A DNA stretch of 25,164 bases from a virus. The stretch covers positions 1-25,164 of the IMG/VR virus record IMGVR_UViG_3300027801_000149; one strand, written 5' to 3'. The translations under genes and the position numbers were made by a program. Positions 9,270 to 16,457 of this stretch are shown here, in pieces; within the stretch, counting starts at the first letter, position 1, and every line of letters begins with the position of its first letter. Under the pieces are notes generated by a model that saw nothing but the letters and a program-made list of their open reading frames with translations, did not search any database and had not been told where the DNA came from.

Positions 9270-10199
9270 ATGTCAATGATAGGCAGACAGCCAGCACGAG
9301 CAGCAATGACTGCGGATGATATTGGAAATAATACTATAGATTCAAATAAAATAATTAATTCTTCTATAGTAGCAGCAGATATTGGTGCTCTTGATGCTTC
9401 AGTAATGACAGGTGTTATGCCAGTTGGTGTTACAGGAGGTTCTGGATTGGATGCTATATCAGGAGTTGGAGGTTCCACTTTTACAGCTGTAGCAGATGGA
9501 GCAATAGCGGCTGGAGATGAATGCATTGTAACCTCGGCAGGAAAACTAGCAAAGATTGCCTCATCTACGTCTGATGTGTATTTTGGCCCAAGTACAGCTG
9601 GATTGTTTAATGATTGGAGTACTGGCAATGGATTTAGGCAGTATGAAATCTACGACAAGTTGTGGAACCACGCACAATCTCTGAGTCCCAATCCTTTCGC
9701 TTCTCAAGATGCCATGAAACAAGCAGCATATAATTCTTTTACTAATGCAAGTTGGGGAATAAATTTCCACCAGGACGGAAGTGGTGGCTATGGAAATATG
9801 ACGCAAATTCATGTTAATACGAGTGGTGTGTATAGTGATTATTATTTGACTGTAAACAGTATCACTTGCATCTCAGCTACTGGTAGTGCGCCAAATACCA
9901 CCAATCTTTCCACCCTTTTCAGCTGGCTGACGTATAAGCAGTTGGTGTTTAGATTTCAATATTCAGCTACAGTAACAAATGTGACTGCAACAAATTTTTG
10001 TGGATGGGCCGATGGTGCATATGCAGATGGAGTTAGTGCTACAATTAATTTAAAAGGTACTATAGAAACAGGCCTAACTGGTTTGACGACAGGATCATCA
10101 TATTATATACAGAAAAACGGAACTTTAAGTACGACAACTGATGATCCTTCGGTTTTAGCTGGTGTTGCACTTGCAACTAACAAATTATTGGTAGGATAA
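9270..10199 (+). CDS. Modular tail fibre/adhesin with swappable central domain
   Basis: A 309-residue protein in three parts. Residues 1-65 carry fibre-type NTIDSNKIINSSIVAADIG repeats, typical of phage fibre N-termini. Residues 70-99 (VADGAIAAGDECIVTSAGKL) match the N-module of the propeller protein at 13029 (IADGAISDGAKCILREDGKV). Residues 236-309 (WADGAYADG, GLTTGSSYYIQKNGTL and the final strands) match the last 75 residues of the same protein. The central part, residues ~100-238, is unique, rich in Trp, Tyr, Phe and Asn, and its codons are visibly richer in C than the flanks, as expected for an exchanged receptor-binding domain. It is followed after 9 nt by a tail assembly chaperone-like gene, suggesting a fibre-chaperone pair. 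No enzyme motif was seen. Confidence 0.7.
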   Translation: MSMIGRQPARAAMTADDIGNNTIDSNKIINSSIVAADIGALDASVMTGVMPVGVTGGSGLDAISGVGGSTFTAVADGAIAAGDECIVTSAGKLAKIASSTSDVYFGPSTAGLFNDWSTGNGFRQYEIYDKLWNHAQSLSPNPFASQDAMKQAAYNSFTNASWGINFHQDGSGGYGNMTQIHVNTSGVYSDYYLTVNSITCISATGSAPNTTNLSTLFSWLTYKQLVFRFQYSATVTNVTATNFCGWADGAYADGVSATINLKGTIETGLTGLTTGSSYYIQKNGTLSTTTDDPSVLAGVALATNKLLVG

Positions 10200-10208
10200 A
10201 GGAGAATT

Positions 10209-10406
10209 ATGGCAGGATTTTATTCAGGTTCTGATACCGGAGGAGAGAAATCAGAGAGAAATAGATTTTTAGCTGAATCTGATCAATATGTGTTAGAAGA
10301 TCATCCTACTACGAAAAAAGCAGAATGGTTGATTTACAGAACAGAGTTAAGAGATATGGATTTTTCAGATTTAGAAAATTTAAATTGGCCCGAGAAGCCA
10401 GAATAG
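10209..10406 (+). CDS. Tail assembly chaperone-like protein (Phage_tail_APC type)
   Basis: A 65-residue soluble protein. ERNRFLAESDQYVLEDHPTT, then WLIYRTELRDMDF and a closing LNWPEKPE, fit the pattern RNxLLxxSDWxxxxD ... WxxYRxxLRD ... WPxxP of the small phage tail-assembly chaperones found next to tail fibre genes. Those proteins are thought to help fold or attach fibres. The start follows GGAGAA. It sits between the modular fibre at 9270 and the fibre at 10420, so its client is probably the preceding fibre. The family match is by motif; assignment to one client is inference. Confidence 0.7.
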   Translation: MAGFYSGSDTGGEKSERNRFLAESDQYVLEDHPTTKKAEWLIYRTELRDMDFSDLENLNWPEKPE

Positions 10407-10419
10407 ATAATAAGGAAAT

Positions 10420-11151
10420 ATGGCTTATATAGGACGAGAATTACGACAAGATCAAGCAGCAAGGACACAGTTTACTGCAGTAGGTGCTGAAACTGCAGTT
10501 AATGTTACTTATACTCCCGGACAATTGACTGTATTTTTGAATGGTATTAAATTACTAGACGGTACTGATTTTACAGGAACAAATGGAACGAGTATTGATT
10601 TAGCGTCTGCCTTGGCTACTGATGATGTCCTAGATTTTATAGCTTATGACACCTTTACTGTGGCCGATGTGGTACCAGCTTCTACGGGAGGAACATTTGC
10701 GGGTAATATAAGTGTGCCTACAGCAACATCAGCCGGTCATGCGGTCACAAAAGCACAGTTAGATGCTTCAGCACATACTCCTGAAGGAACCGCAGTTTTG
10801 TCAACAGGAGAATCTGGAGGTTCTAAATTTTTAAGAGAAGATGGTGATAATACCTGTAGCTGGCAAGCAGTTCCTGCTGGAACACCTTCTATTACAGATA
10901 ACGGTAATGCATTAGCCCTGACTGTTGATTCGAGTGAAGATTGCACTTTTACTGGCAACATTTTTCCTTCTGTTGATAATTCAAAGGATTTAGGTTCAGG
11001 TTCAAATAGATGGCAAAATATTTACACTACTGACTTACATCTTGCCAATGATAGAGGAAATTGGACAGTAATTGAGGAAGAAGATTACTTATCATTAAGA
11101 AACAACAAGACCAATAAAGTTTACAAGCTTGTCATGGAGGAAATAGAATAA
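10420..11151 (+). CDS. Tail fibre protein
   Basis: A 243-residue protein. The N-terminal half (YTPGQLTVFLNGIKLLDGTD, then NGTSIDLASALATDDVLDFI and AYDTFTVAD) is a widespread beta domain of marine phage fibres. A TSAGHAVTKAQLDA segment and a SGGSKFLREDGDNTCSWQ segment are also common fibre linkers. Residues 188-200 (NSKDLGSGSNRWQ, followed by NIYTTDLHL) are a DLGS-x-W fibre unit like those in the 7959 and 15053 proteins. The C-terminus (GNWTVIEEEDYLSLRNNKT and YKLVMEEIE) is the typical fibre ending in T4-like cyanophages and relatives. AAGGAAAT precedes the start. The stop overlaps the ATG of the collar-domain gene by one base (TAATG), so the two are coupled and may form one fibre complex. Confidence 0.75.
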   Translation: MAYIGRELRQDQAARTQFTAVGAETAVNVTYTPGQLTVFLNGIKLLDGTDFTGTNGTSIDLASALATDDVLDFIAYDTFTVADVVPASTGGTFAGNISVPTATSAGHAVTKAQLDASAHTPEGTAVLSTGESGGSKFLREDGDNTCSWQAVPAGTPSITDNGNALALTVDSSEDCTFTGNIFPSVDNSKDLGSGSNRWQNIYTTDLHLANDRGNWTVIEEEDYLSLRNNKTNKVYKLVMEEIE

Positions 11152-11723
11152 TGGCAGTAATTACTAGTAGTGCAAGTGCACGATCGCTTACAGACACGGC
11201 GGGAAATATGGTAGGACAAATAGGAGCTTTTGGTCAGGCTACTGCTCCCTCAGGTTGGTTAATTTGTGATGGTAGTGTAATAAACGGTGTCGCAGGTGGA
11301 TTATATGAAGCTCTTTGGAATAAAATTGGCACTACTTACGGAGGTTCTGGACAAACAAGTTTTAATCTTCCAGATTGTCGTGGAGAATTTTTGCGAGGTT
11401 TTGATGATGGAAGAGGAACCGCAGATACTGGAAGAGGAATAGCATCTGCACAAACTGACACAGTAAAACAAGTTTGGTATGGTGGTACTCGTTTTAATGC
11501 CGACTATCATACTGGTGGTTGGGGTAGTGGATCACACAACTGGCAAATTAAACATTCTGGATATCCTAATAATTATGGCGCGGCTGTAACAACAAATGCG
11601 TTTGTTGCTCCTTGGTATCAAATTGGAGTAGGGATTGGTTATAATGGTATGAGATTATCTGTAGGAGAACACACCGAAACAAGAGTACGTAATGTCGCAA
11701 TACGGTATTGTATTAAATATTAA
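11151..11723 (+). CDS. Tail collar-domain fibre protein
   Basis: A 190-residue protein with a clear phage tail collar domain at about residues 22-90: GQIGAFGQATAPSGWLICDG, LYEALWNKIGTTYGGSG, then SFNLPDCRGEFLRGFDDGRG. The collar family occurs in short-tail-fibre-like proteins and related adhesins, at the distal or trimerised part. The C-terminal region is variable, rich in Trp, Tyr, Gly and Asn (about 105-165), and ends in TRVRNVAIRYCIKY, the usual closing strand of these proteins. It starts inside the previous stop (TAATG) and is followed after 9 nt by a second chaperone-like gene. Likely a receptor-binding fibre component; the collar assignment is strong, the ligand unknown. Confidence 0.85.
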   Translation: MAVITSSASARSLTDTAGNMVGQIGAFGQATAPSGWLICDGSVINGVAGGLYEALWNKIGTTYGGSGQTSFNLPDCRGEFLRGFDDGRGTADTGRGIASAQTDTVKQVWYGGTRFNADYHTGGWGSGSHNWQIKHSGYPNNYGAAVTTNAFVAPWYQIGVGIGYNGMRLSVGEHTETRVRNVAIRYCIKY

Positions 11724-11732
11724 AGGAAAAAA

Positions 11733-12188
11733 ATGATAGTCTGGAATTCACAAACAGCAATACCAAGAGAACCACAACCAAATCCGGAAATACCCGGTGA
11801 ATTTTTATATCGTAACGATGATGTAACAGAAGAGCCGCCTGAATTTGATGTTGATACTCAATTATGTCAATGGAATGGGTCAGAATGGAATATTAGTGAT
11901 AAACCAAAAACCGAATGGGTGAATGGTGAAGAGGTTCCAATAGAAGAGGGAGAGGCTCCTCAAACATTAACAGCATTAGAACAGTTACGTGGTTTACGCC
12001 AAGGTATGTTACAAGCGATGGAACAATACGGAAAAGGATTAGAAGATAGACCATTTACACAACATGAATTAGATTACAGACAAGAACTCCGTGATTTACC
12101 TGAAAATTCCTCACCTCAATTAGATGAAAATGGTGTGCTAACTGATGTTACTTGGCCCACAGAACCACACTTGAGGATGTTAAATTAA
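11733..12188 (+). CDS. Tail fibre assembly chaperone-like protein
   Basis: A 151-residue acidic protein. Residues 1-60 are Pro/Glu-rich with a CQWNGSEWNIS motif. The C-terminal half has LEQLRGLRQGMLQAMEQYG, then HELDYRQELRDLPENSSPQ and a final LTDVTWPTEP, which is the YRQxLRDLP ... WPxxP signature of phage tail fibre assembly chaperones. It is a longer relative of the 65-residue protein at 10209. It lies directly behind the collar-domain gene, after AAAGGAAAAAAA, so it most likely serves that fibre. It closes a transcription block: a 74-nt gap with a late promoter box follows. Confidence 0.75.
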   Translation: MIVWNSQTAIPREPQPNPEIPGEFLYRNDDVTEEPPEFDVDTQLCQWNGSEWNISDKPKTEWVNGEEVPIEEGEAPQTLTALEQLRGLRQGMLQAMEQYGKGLEDRPFTQHELDYRQELRDLPENSSPQLDENGVLTDVTWPTEPHLRMLN

Positions 12189-12262
12189 ATATATCAAAAA
12201 AGATAAATAGTATAAATAATTAATATTATGTACAACATGAATTCTATAAAGGAACAGATCAA
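12189..12262 (+). promoter_or_regulatory. Intergenic region with perfect late promoter box (TATAAATA at 12211-12218)
   Basis: This 74-nt AT-rich gap carries TATAAATA, identical to the T4 late promoter element, 44 nt before the ATG at 12263. Overlapping it, TAAATAGTATA (12204-12214) is repeated exactly at 20164-20174 in the other sizeable gap of the window. AAAGGAAC before the ATG serves as ribosome-binding site. It probably opens a late transcription unit from 12263 onward. Confidence 0.65.
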
Positions 12263-12619
12263 ATGTCAAAGAAAATTACAGAATTAGGAAAATTGTCCAT
12301 TGCGGCAAATACAGATGTTTTACTAATTGTAGAAAATCCTAGTACATCTCCCACAAACAAATACATTGAAGTCGGCGACTTGATGGACAACTCTGGAGCT
12401 ATGGCTCTTCCGGGTCTTGATATTGACGGCGGAACAGACATCGGTGCACCAATTATTGATATAGATTTATTTGTTGTTGATGATGGAGCAGGCGGCACAA
12501 ATAGAAAAGCTACAGCTTCTCGGGTCAGAGATTTTGTTTATGAGGGTACAGAAAATAAAAAAATAAAACAAAAAGGTGCTTGTTTACAAAGTTCAACACA
12601 TCAAGGATTATTTTTATAA
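12263..12619 (+). CDS. Short fibre-repeat protein, possibly a truncated fibre
   Basis: A 118-residue protein made of two repeats of a fibre unit: LSIAANTDVLLIVEN with TNKYIEVGDLM, and GADxxDLFVVDD-like DLFVVDDGAGGTNRKATASR with VRDFV. The unit DIDGGTDIGA followed by VDDGAGGTNRK is common in long marine phage tail fibres, where many copies are strung together. Here the protein stops soon after, with a Lys-rich unrelated tail (ENKKIKQKGACLQ) read from an A-rich stretch (12547-12573). This suggests either a minimal N-terminal attachment protein or a fibre shortened by a slip or deletion in the A-run. The gene has its own late promoter region and a good ribosome-binding site, so it is probably expressed. 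Confidence 0.6.
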   Translation: MSKKITELGKLSIAANTDVLLIVENPSTSPTNKYIEVGDLMDNSGAMALPGLDIDGGTDIGAPIIDIDLFVVDDGAGGTNRKATASRVRDFVYEGTENKKIKQKGACLQSSTHQGLFL

Positions 12620-12668
12620 TTTAATTTGATTTTTGGTTAATAAAAAAAATTTTAAGGAGAAATAAAAA

Positions 12669-13019
12669 ATGGCTATACCAAGCGGAAGTGGAACAGAAGT
12701 TTTAAAAGTTGCGTTTACATCAGGAGTTACTAATGCAGAAAGCAAAATTTTGACTGGTGTTGCAAATCATATCTATACAATATTAAGTGTTACAATATGT
12801 GAAACATCTGGAAATGCAGAAACATTTGACATGTATGTTGATGATGATGCTGGAGGAACAGATTATGAAGTTCTTTCTGATAGCGCACTTGGCGCAAATG
12901 AAACCTTTGTATATAACGATAGACTTGTCTTATCTGGAACAGATGCACTTTGTGTCGCGACTGCAAGTGCGGCAGATGTTGACATTGTAGTTTCATACAT
13001 AGATCAGGATTGGACATAG
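12669..13019 (+). CDS. Small beta-rich virion/fibre-associated protein, paralogue of 8936
   Basis: A 116-residue protein with strand-rich sequence: EVLKVAFTSGVTNAESKILT, IYTILSVTICETSGNAETFD, then YNDRLVLSGTDALCVATAS and VDIVVSYIDQDW. The ending pattern (RLVLxGTDALxVxxxSAxxVDIVVSYI) is shared with the 110-residue protein at 8936, and both lie directly before a modular fibre with shared ends (9270 and 13029). The gene order small beta protein plus modular fibre is therefore repeated. Strong ribosome-binding site (AAGGAGAAAT). The preceding 49 nt are AT-rich with no clear signal. Likely a fibre-associated cap or connector; no enzyme motif. Confidence 0.65.
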   Translation: MAIPSGSGTEVLKVAFTSGVTNAESKILTGVANHIYTILSVTICETSGNAETFDMYVDDDAGGTDYEVLSDSALGANETFVYNDRLVLSGTDALCVATASAADVDIVVSYIDQDWT

Positions 13020-13028
13020 GAGATATAA

Positions 13029-14684
13029 ATGAGCGGATTACTTAATAAAATAGGTTCAAGGTCCGGCAAAATTTGGGCCGGACAGGCTAGAGAAGCATCT
13101 ACAGGAGGAGGAGGAGCCGCTCCGACTTGGGATACTATTGCAGATGGAGCAATATCTGATGGTGCTAAATGTATTCTTAGAGAAGATGGAAAAGTTAGTG
13201 GTTTACCGAGTGAAGATGCATCAGCCCTTTATGGAGAAGGATCAACGGGCGATGAAGTACATGACAACGGCAACAAGGCGATCACAGCTTATGATACTAC
13301 CACTAATAAGATAATTTGTATGTATAACACCACCACATCTGGTGGTAACTGGAATAAAGCAGCTTTGCGTCATGGCACGGTAGATGGGGCTACTAAAACA
13401 ATCACATGGAGCAACGAGGTCATACTTAGTGTCGGACAAAATCAAGGCCATGCCATGTGTGTTGATTCTCACTCTGGAATCATATCCTGTTTCTTTCGTG
13501 ATACCGGTAATAGCTTTTACTGTTCCGCTAGACTCGCAAAAGTCGTTGCTCTTCCGCATGCTTTTGATACAAGTTCAATTATTACTATAGAGTCTGCTGT
13601 TGGAGCTCCCTACGCCGCCGAATACGATGAGCAAAATCAGAGAGTAATATTAGTCTGGAATGGTTCCTCTTATAATACATACGCGCAAGCATTTTCCCAG
13701 TCATCCATGGGTTCAAGCTTGTACTGGACACCACAGGGTAGTAAAATAAACCTTAATATATCCTCTTTGGGTGCCTATGCTTCTGCTTGGAAGCCAGGTT
13801 CAGGAGGAGGTATGCTTTTCGCCGGCAAATGGGGTAATTACTCGATGATTACGCCAATATATCTACCAAATCAGTCAAGTAATGTAGTGCATGGGACTGA
13901 TAAGTTCCTTGATATTGGAAACAGCTCAGGAACCTCAACATCGTATGACGAACATATACACGCAGTATATGATCCAGATACCGGTAATTTCTTGGTAACT
14001 CGCAAGCGAGGAGCTGGCATGCCGAACATATATCCACATGCTGATGCAAGGGATACTGTGTCTACGGTTGTTGAAGTCGGAGGTTCTTCTTTTAATTCTT
14101 TTTCTGTCAAGGCTACGGTAAAAGTCGCTGATGCATTACCGGATCCCGGAAGTGGAACTGGTTACAACTTCGGTAATTATGGTGGTAATCTTGGATACCA
14201 TGAAGGAGAAAATAAATATATATGTGCCTGGTATAGTGAAGGGGACACTGATAACGGTTGGGTAAAAATTGGCCATATAGTATCTGGCCAGATCGTTTGG
14301 TCTACTGGAGCATACAAATTTTCTTCCACCGCGAACATGGCCATGTTTGGGCCCTCAGCTGTTTGGGATCCCGATGAAGGTGAATTAATTTTATTCTATA
14401 ATAATTATTCTACAAACCATATTGAGGCCACATTCATCGATCCCTCGGTGGCTCTGACCAATTTAACTGCATCAAATTTTATTGGTATTGCCGATGGAGC
14501 TTATGCAGATGGTACTACAGCAAAAATCCAAATGCGCGGGCATATTGACGATGCTCAATCAGGTTTAACAATAGGTACAGAATATTTTGTACGATCTGAT
14601 GGAACATTAGCAACGACAGCAGATGCAATTGGGTCAATCCCGGCCGGCAAAGCTCTCAGTTCGACTAAAATTTTAATTAAATAA
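13029..14684 (+). CDS. Modular adhesin with predicted seven-repeat beta-propeller centre
   Basis: A 551-residue protein. The N-terminus (SGLLNKIGSRSGKIW) is a fibre-type leader, followed by a Gly linker and the IADGAISDGAKCILREDGKV module (37-56) shared with 9270. Residues ~80-475 show about seven repeats of ~50-60 residues, each with a strand pair around a turn: AITAYDTTTNKIICMYN, HAMCVDSHSGIISCFFRD, YAAEYDEQNQRVILVWNG, YASAWKPGSGGGMLFAGKW, IHAVYDPDTGNFLVTRKRG, LGYHEGENKYICAWYSEG and SAVWDPDEGELILFYNN. This fits blades of a beta-propeller, a frequent glycan-binding fold. Residues 477-551 (GIADGAYADG ... GLTIGTEYF) match the C-terminus of 9270. Codon choice in the centre looks richer in C than its neighbours. 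Most likely a receptor-binding protein; glycan hydrolysis is not excluded, but no catalytic signature was recognised. Confidence 0.7.
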   Translation: MSGLLNKIGSRSGKIWAGQAREASTGGGGAAPTWDTIADGAISDGAKCILREDGKVSGLPSEDASALYGEGSTGDEVHDNGNKAITAYDTTTNKIICMYNTTTSGGNWNKAALRHGTVDGATKTITWSNEVILSVGQNQGHAMCVDSHSGIISCFFRDTGNSFYCSARLAKVVALPHAFDTSSIITIESAVGAPYAAEYDEQNQRVILVWNGSSYNTYAQAFSQSSMGSSLYWTPQGSKINLNISSLGAYASAWKPGSGGGMLFAGKWGNYSMITPIYLPNQSSNVVHGTDKFLDIGNSSGTSTSYDEHIHAVYDPDTGNFLVTRKRGAGMPNIYPHADARDTVSTVVEVGGSSFNSFSVKATVKVADALPDPGSGTGYNFGNYGGNLGYHEGENKYICAWYSEGDTDNGWVKIGHIVSGQIVWSTGAYKFSSTANMAMFGPSAVWDPDEGELILFYNNYSTNHIEATFIDPSVALTNLTASNFIGIADGAYADGTTAKIQMRGHIDDAQSGLTIGTEYFVRSDGTLATTADAIGSIPAGKALSSTKILIK

Positions 14685-14691
14685 GGATAAA

Positions 14692-14988
14692 ATGAAAACT
14701 ATTATAAGTAATGAAACTAATCACAGTCTTTACATATTCAACGATGATGTAGTGATGGATATTGATGGTGACAGATATGAGGTTGGAGATCCTGTAGAAC
14801 TAATTATTCCTGATTGTAATAGTACTAATACAACAGTTCATGAAAACGTTACACCTCCTACTGATTGGAAAGGTGGAAAATATATTTTTGATGGTACTGA
14901 TTGGACAGTTGATACTGACTATAATGATTCTGATAACGTAGAGAAAGTATATTCTGACTTTTATCCTGCCGAAAGAGGAAATGAGTAA
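14692..14988 (+). CDS. Small acidic accessory protein of the fibre block
   Basis: A 98-residue acidic protein, 7 nt after the propeller adhesin, with AAGGATAAA before the ATG. It has strand-like segments (IISNETNHSLYIFNDDVVMD) and a KYIFDGTDWTVDTDY motif that recalls the CQWNGSEWNIS motif in the chaperone-like protein at 11733. It lacks the YRxxLRD-WP signature. By position it could be an assembly factor for the adhesin at 13029. Its stop TAA overlaps the ATG of a 22-codon reading frame by one base. No family recognised; function unknown. Confidence 0.6.
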   Translation: MKTIISNETNHSLYIFNDDVVMDIDGDRYEVGDPVELIIPDCNSTNTTVHENVTPPTDWKGGKYIFDGTDWTVDTDYNDSDNVEKVYSDFYPAERGNE

Positions 14989-15056
14989 TGAAAACCATTG
15001 ATGAAAAATTAGCTGCCAAAAATGCATACTACAAAGATAAAAGGGATAACTCATGA
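14988..15056 (+). CDS. 22-residue microprotein linking two genes
   Basis: The frame reads MKTIDEKLAAKNAYYKDKRD plus two residues. Its ATG overlaps the preceding TAA (TAATG) and its TGA overlaps the next ATG (ATGA), so it exactly bridges 14692 and 15053. It could be a short leader peptide that carries ribosomes to the S74 fibre gene, or a tiny charged helix. AGAGGAA before the ATG would serve as ribosome-binding site. Very short, so moderate confidence. Confidence 0.45.
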   Translation: MKTIDEKLAAKNAYYKDKRDNS

Positions 15057-16456
15057 CAGCAAATGTAGCCTTAACTGATACTTTTGACCAATGGCGAGTC
15101 AAAGATAATGAACTTATTATAATGACTCAGCCTAGTGGAATGAATAATTTCATTAAGGTACTTGATACAGCAAATTCTACTACACCTACTTCGGGTTCTA
15201 TAATTACCCATGGCGGTATAGGAGTAGGAAAATCTGTACATATAGGAGAAGATTTAAAAGTCTGGGGCGATATTAACTGTGTAGGTGATACTACAGTAGG
15301 TGGTAATCTTATATTTGGTGACGCCACAACAGATCAAGTAACCTTTGAAGCAGATATAAATTCTGATATAATTCCAAATACAACTCTTGTATTTGATTTG
15401 GGTAATACCACCCATTTCTGGGCAAATACTTTTACAGGACATTTGACAGCTTCACAAAAAGTAGATTCAGGTAAACCTGCTCTTACTGTTGAAGCGATAG
15501 ATGTTGATCAAATAGCAGTAGATATAAATGCTTCTACTGAAACCGCAAATGCTGTAGATATTTCAGCAGATTCTATTACTACTGGTACCGCATTTAAACT
15601 TTCTTCTGGTGCCATTACTAGTGGTATAATGATGGATCTTGTTAGTGCTGCAACAATTACAGGAACTGGACTTAATGTTGCATTAGATTCATTAACTACT
15701 GGTAAAGTTGTGAATATTTCTGCAGACGGACTTACTTCAGGTTCAGCTCTTTATGTTGAATCAAATTCAGCTGATGTCACCGCAAGACATTTAATAAGTT
15801 CAATTAATAACAACGCCGCAGCAGCTGGAGCAATCCCAATTTATGCTCAACAAGATGGTGTAGCACCATGTGGACAATTTGCCGGAACAACTTCTCTTGT
15901 AGTTCCTTGTGGTACTGATGCTAATAGAGGTACTGGAGTACAGGGAGGAATTAGATTTAATAATCAATTTAATTTCTTTGAAGGATATACTGGGTCTGTA
16001 TGGACACAAATGGGTGCAGTAGAAGATGTGGATGAAGACACCCATGTACGAGCAGAAACTTCTCCTGGAACGGATAATGATGAATTAAAATTTACAACGG
16101 CTGGAACATTACGAATGACTATTGAAGCCGATGGAGATGTTATTGTTGCTGGGACAATTACTGAACAGTCTATGAGAGAACTAAAAACAAATATCTCAAA
16201 TATTGAAAATGTTCTACCTTCTGTTTTACAAATGCAAGGAGTGAAATACGATTGGAAAGATGAAACTAAATCACAAGATAGAAATTATGGATTTATTGCA
16301 GAAGATGTAGATCAAATTTTTCCAGATTTGGTATCCCATGATGATAGTGGAAAGCCAAAAGCTATTGCTTATACAAAAATGACTGCTATTCTTTTAGAAG
16401 CTATTAAAGAACAACAAAATCAAATAAACGAATTAAAATCTAAAATAGGAGTCTAA
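15053..16456 (+). CDS. Tail fibre/spike with C-terminal S74 intramolecular chaperone
   Basis: A 467-residue protein. Residues 1-125 are the attachment region shared with the fibre at 7959. Residues ~140-245 contain repeats of about 18-20 residues (DSITTGTAFKLSSGAITSGI, DSLTTGKVVNISADGLTSGS), consistent with a triple-stranded beta-helix shaft. From residue 373 (SMRELKTNISNIENVLP, then VKYDWKD, NYGFIAEDV, ALAYTK-like AIAYTKMTAILLEAIKEQQN) it carries the peptidase S74/endosialidase chaperone domain, which trimerises the fibre and cleaves itself off at the conserved Ser. The usual Ser-Asp is Ser373-Met374 here, followed by the expected R-x-LK. The C-terminal helix should form the trimeric coiled coil. 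Start ATG overlaps the preceding microORF stop. High confidence in domain; cleavage is by family knowledge. Confidence 0.85.
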   Translation: MTANVALTDTFDQWRVKDNELIIMTQPSGMNNFIKVLDTANSTTPTSGSIITHGGIGVGKSVHIGEDLKVWGDINCVGDTTVGGNLIFGDATTDQVTFEADINSDIIPNTTLVFDLGNTTHFWANTFTGHLTASQKVDSGKPALTVEAIDVDQIAVDINASTETANAVDISADSITTGTAFKLSSGAITSGIMMDLVSAATITGTGLNVALDSLTTGKVVNISADGLTSGSALYVESNSADVTARHLISSINNNAAAAGAIPIYAQQDGVAPCGQFAGTTSLVVPCGTDANRGTGVQGGIRFNNQFNFFEGYTGSVWTQMGAVEDVDEDTHVRAETSPGTDNDELKFTTAGTLRMTIEADGDVIVAGTITEQSMRELKTNISNIENVLPSVLQMQGVKYDWKDETKSQDRNYGFIAEDVDQIFPDLVSHDDSGKPKAIAYTKMTAILLEAIKEQQNQINELKSKIGV

Positions 16457-16457
16457 G

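Noticed and set aside
9152-9628. 158-residue frame on the minus strand
   Set aside because: It lies inside two well-supported + strand genes with clear homology, and no other gene of the window uses the minus strand.
13242-14110. Minus- and plus-strand frames within the propeller adhesin
   Set aside because: The main frame has consistent repeats and homologous ends; the others show no recognisable motif.
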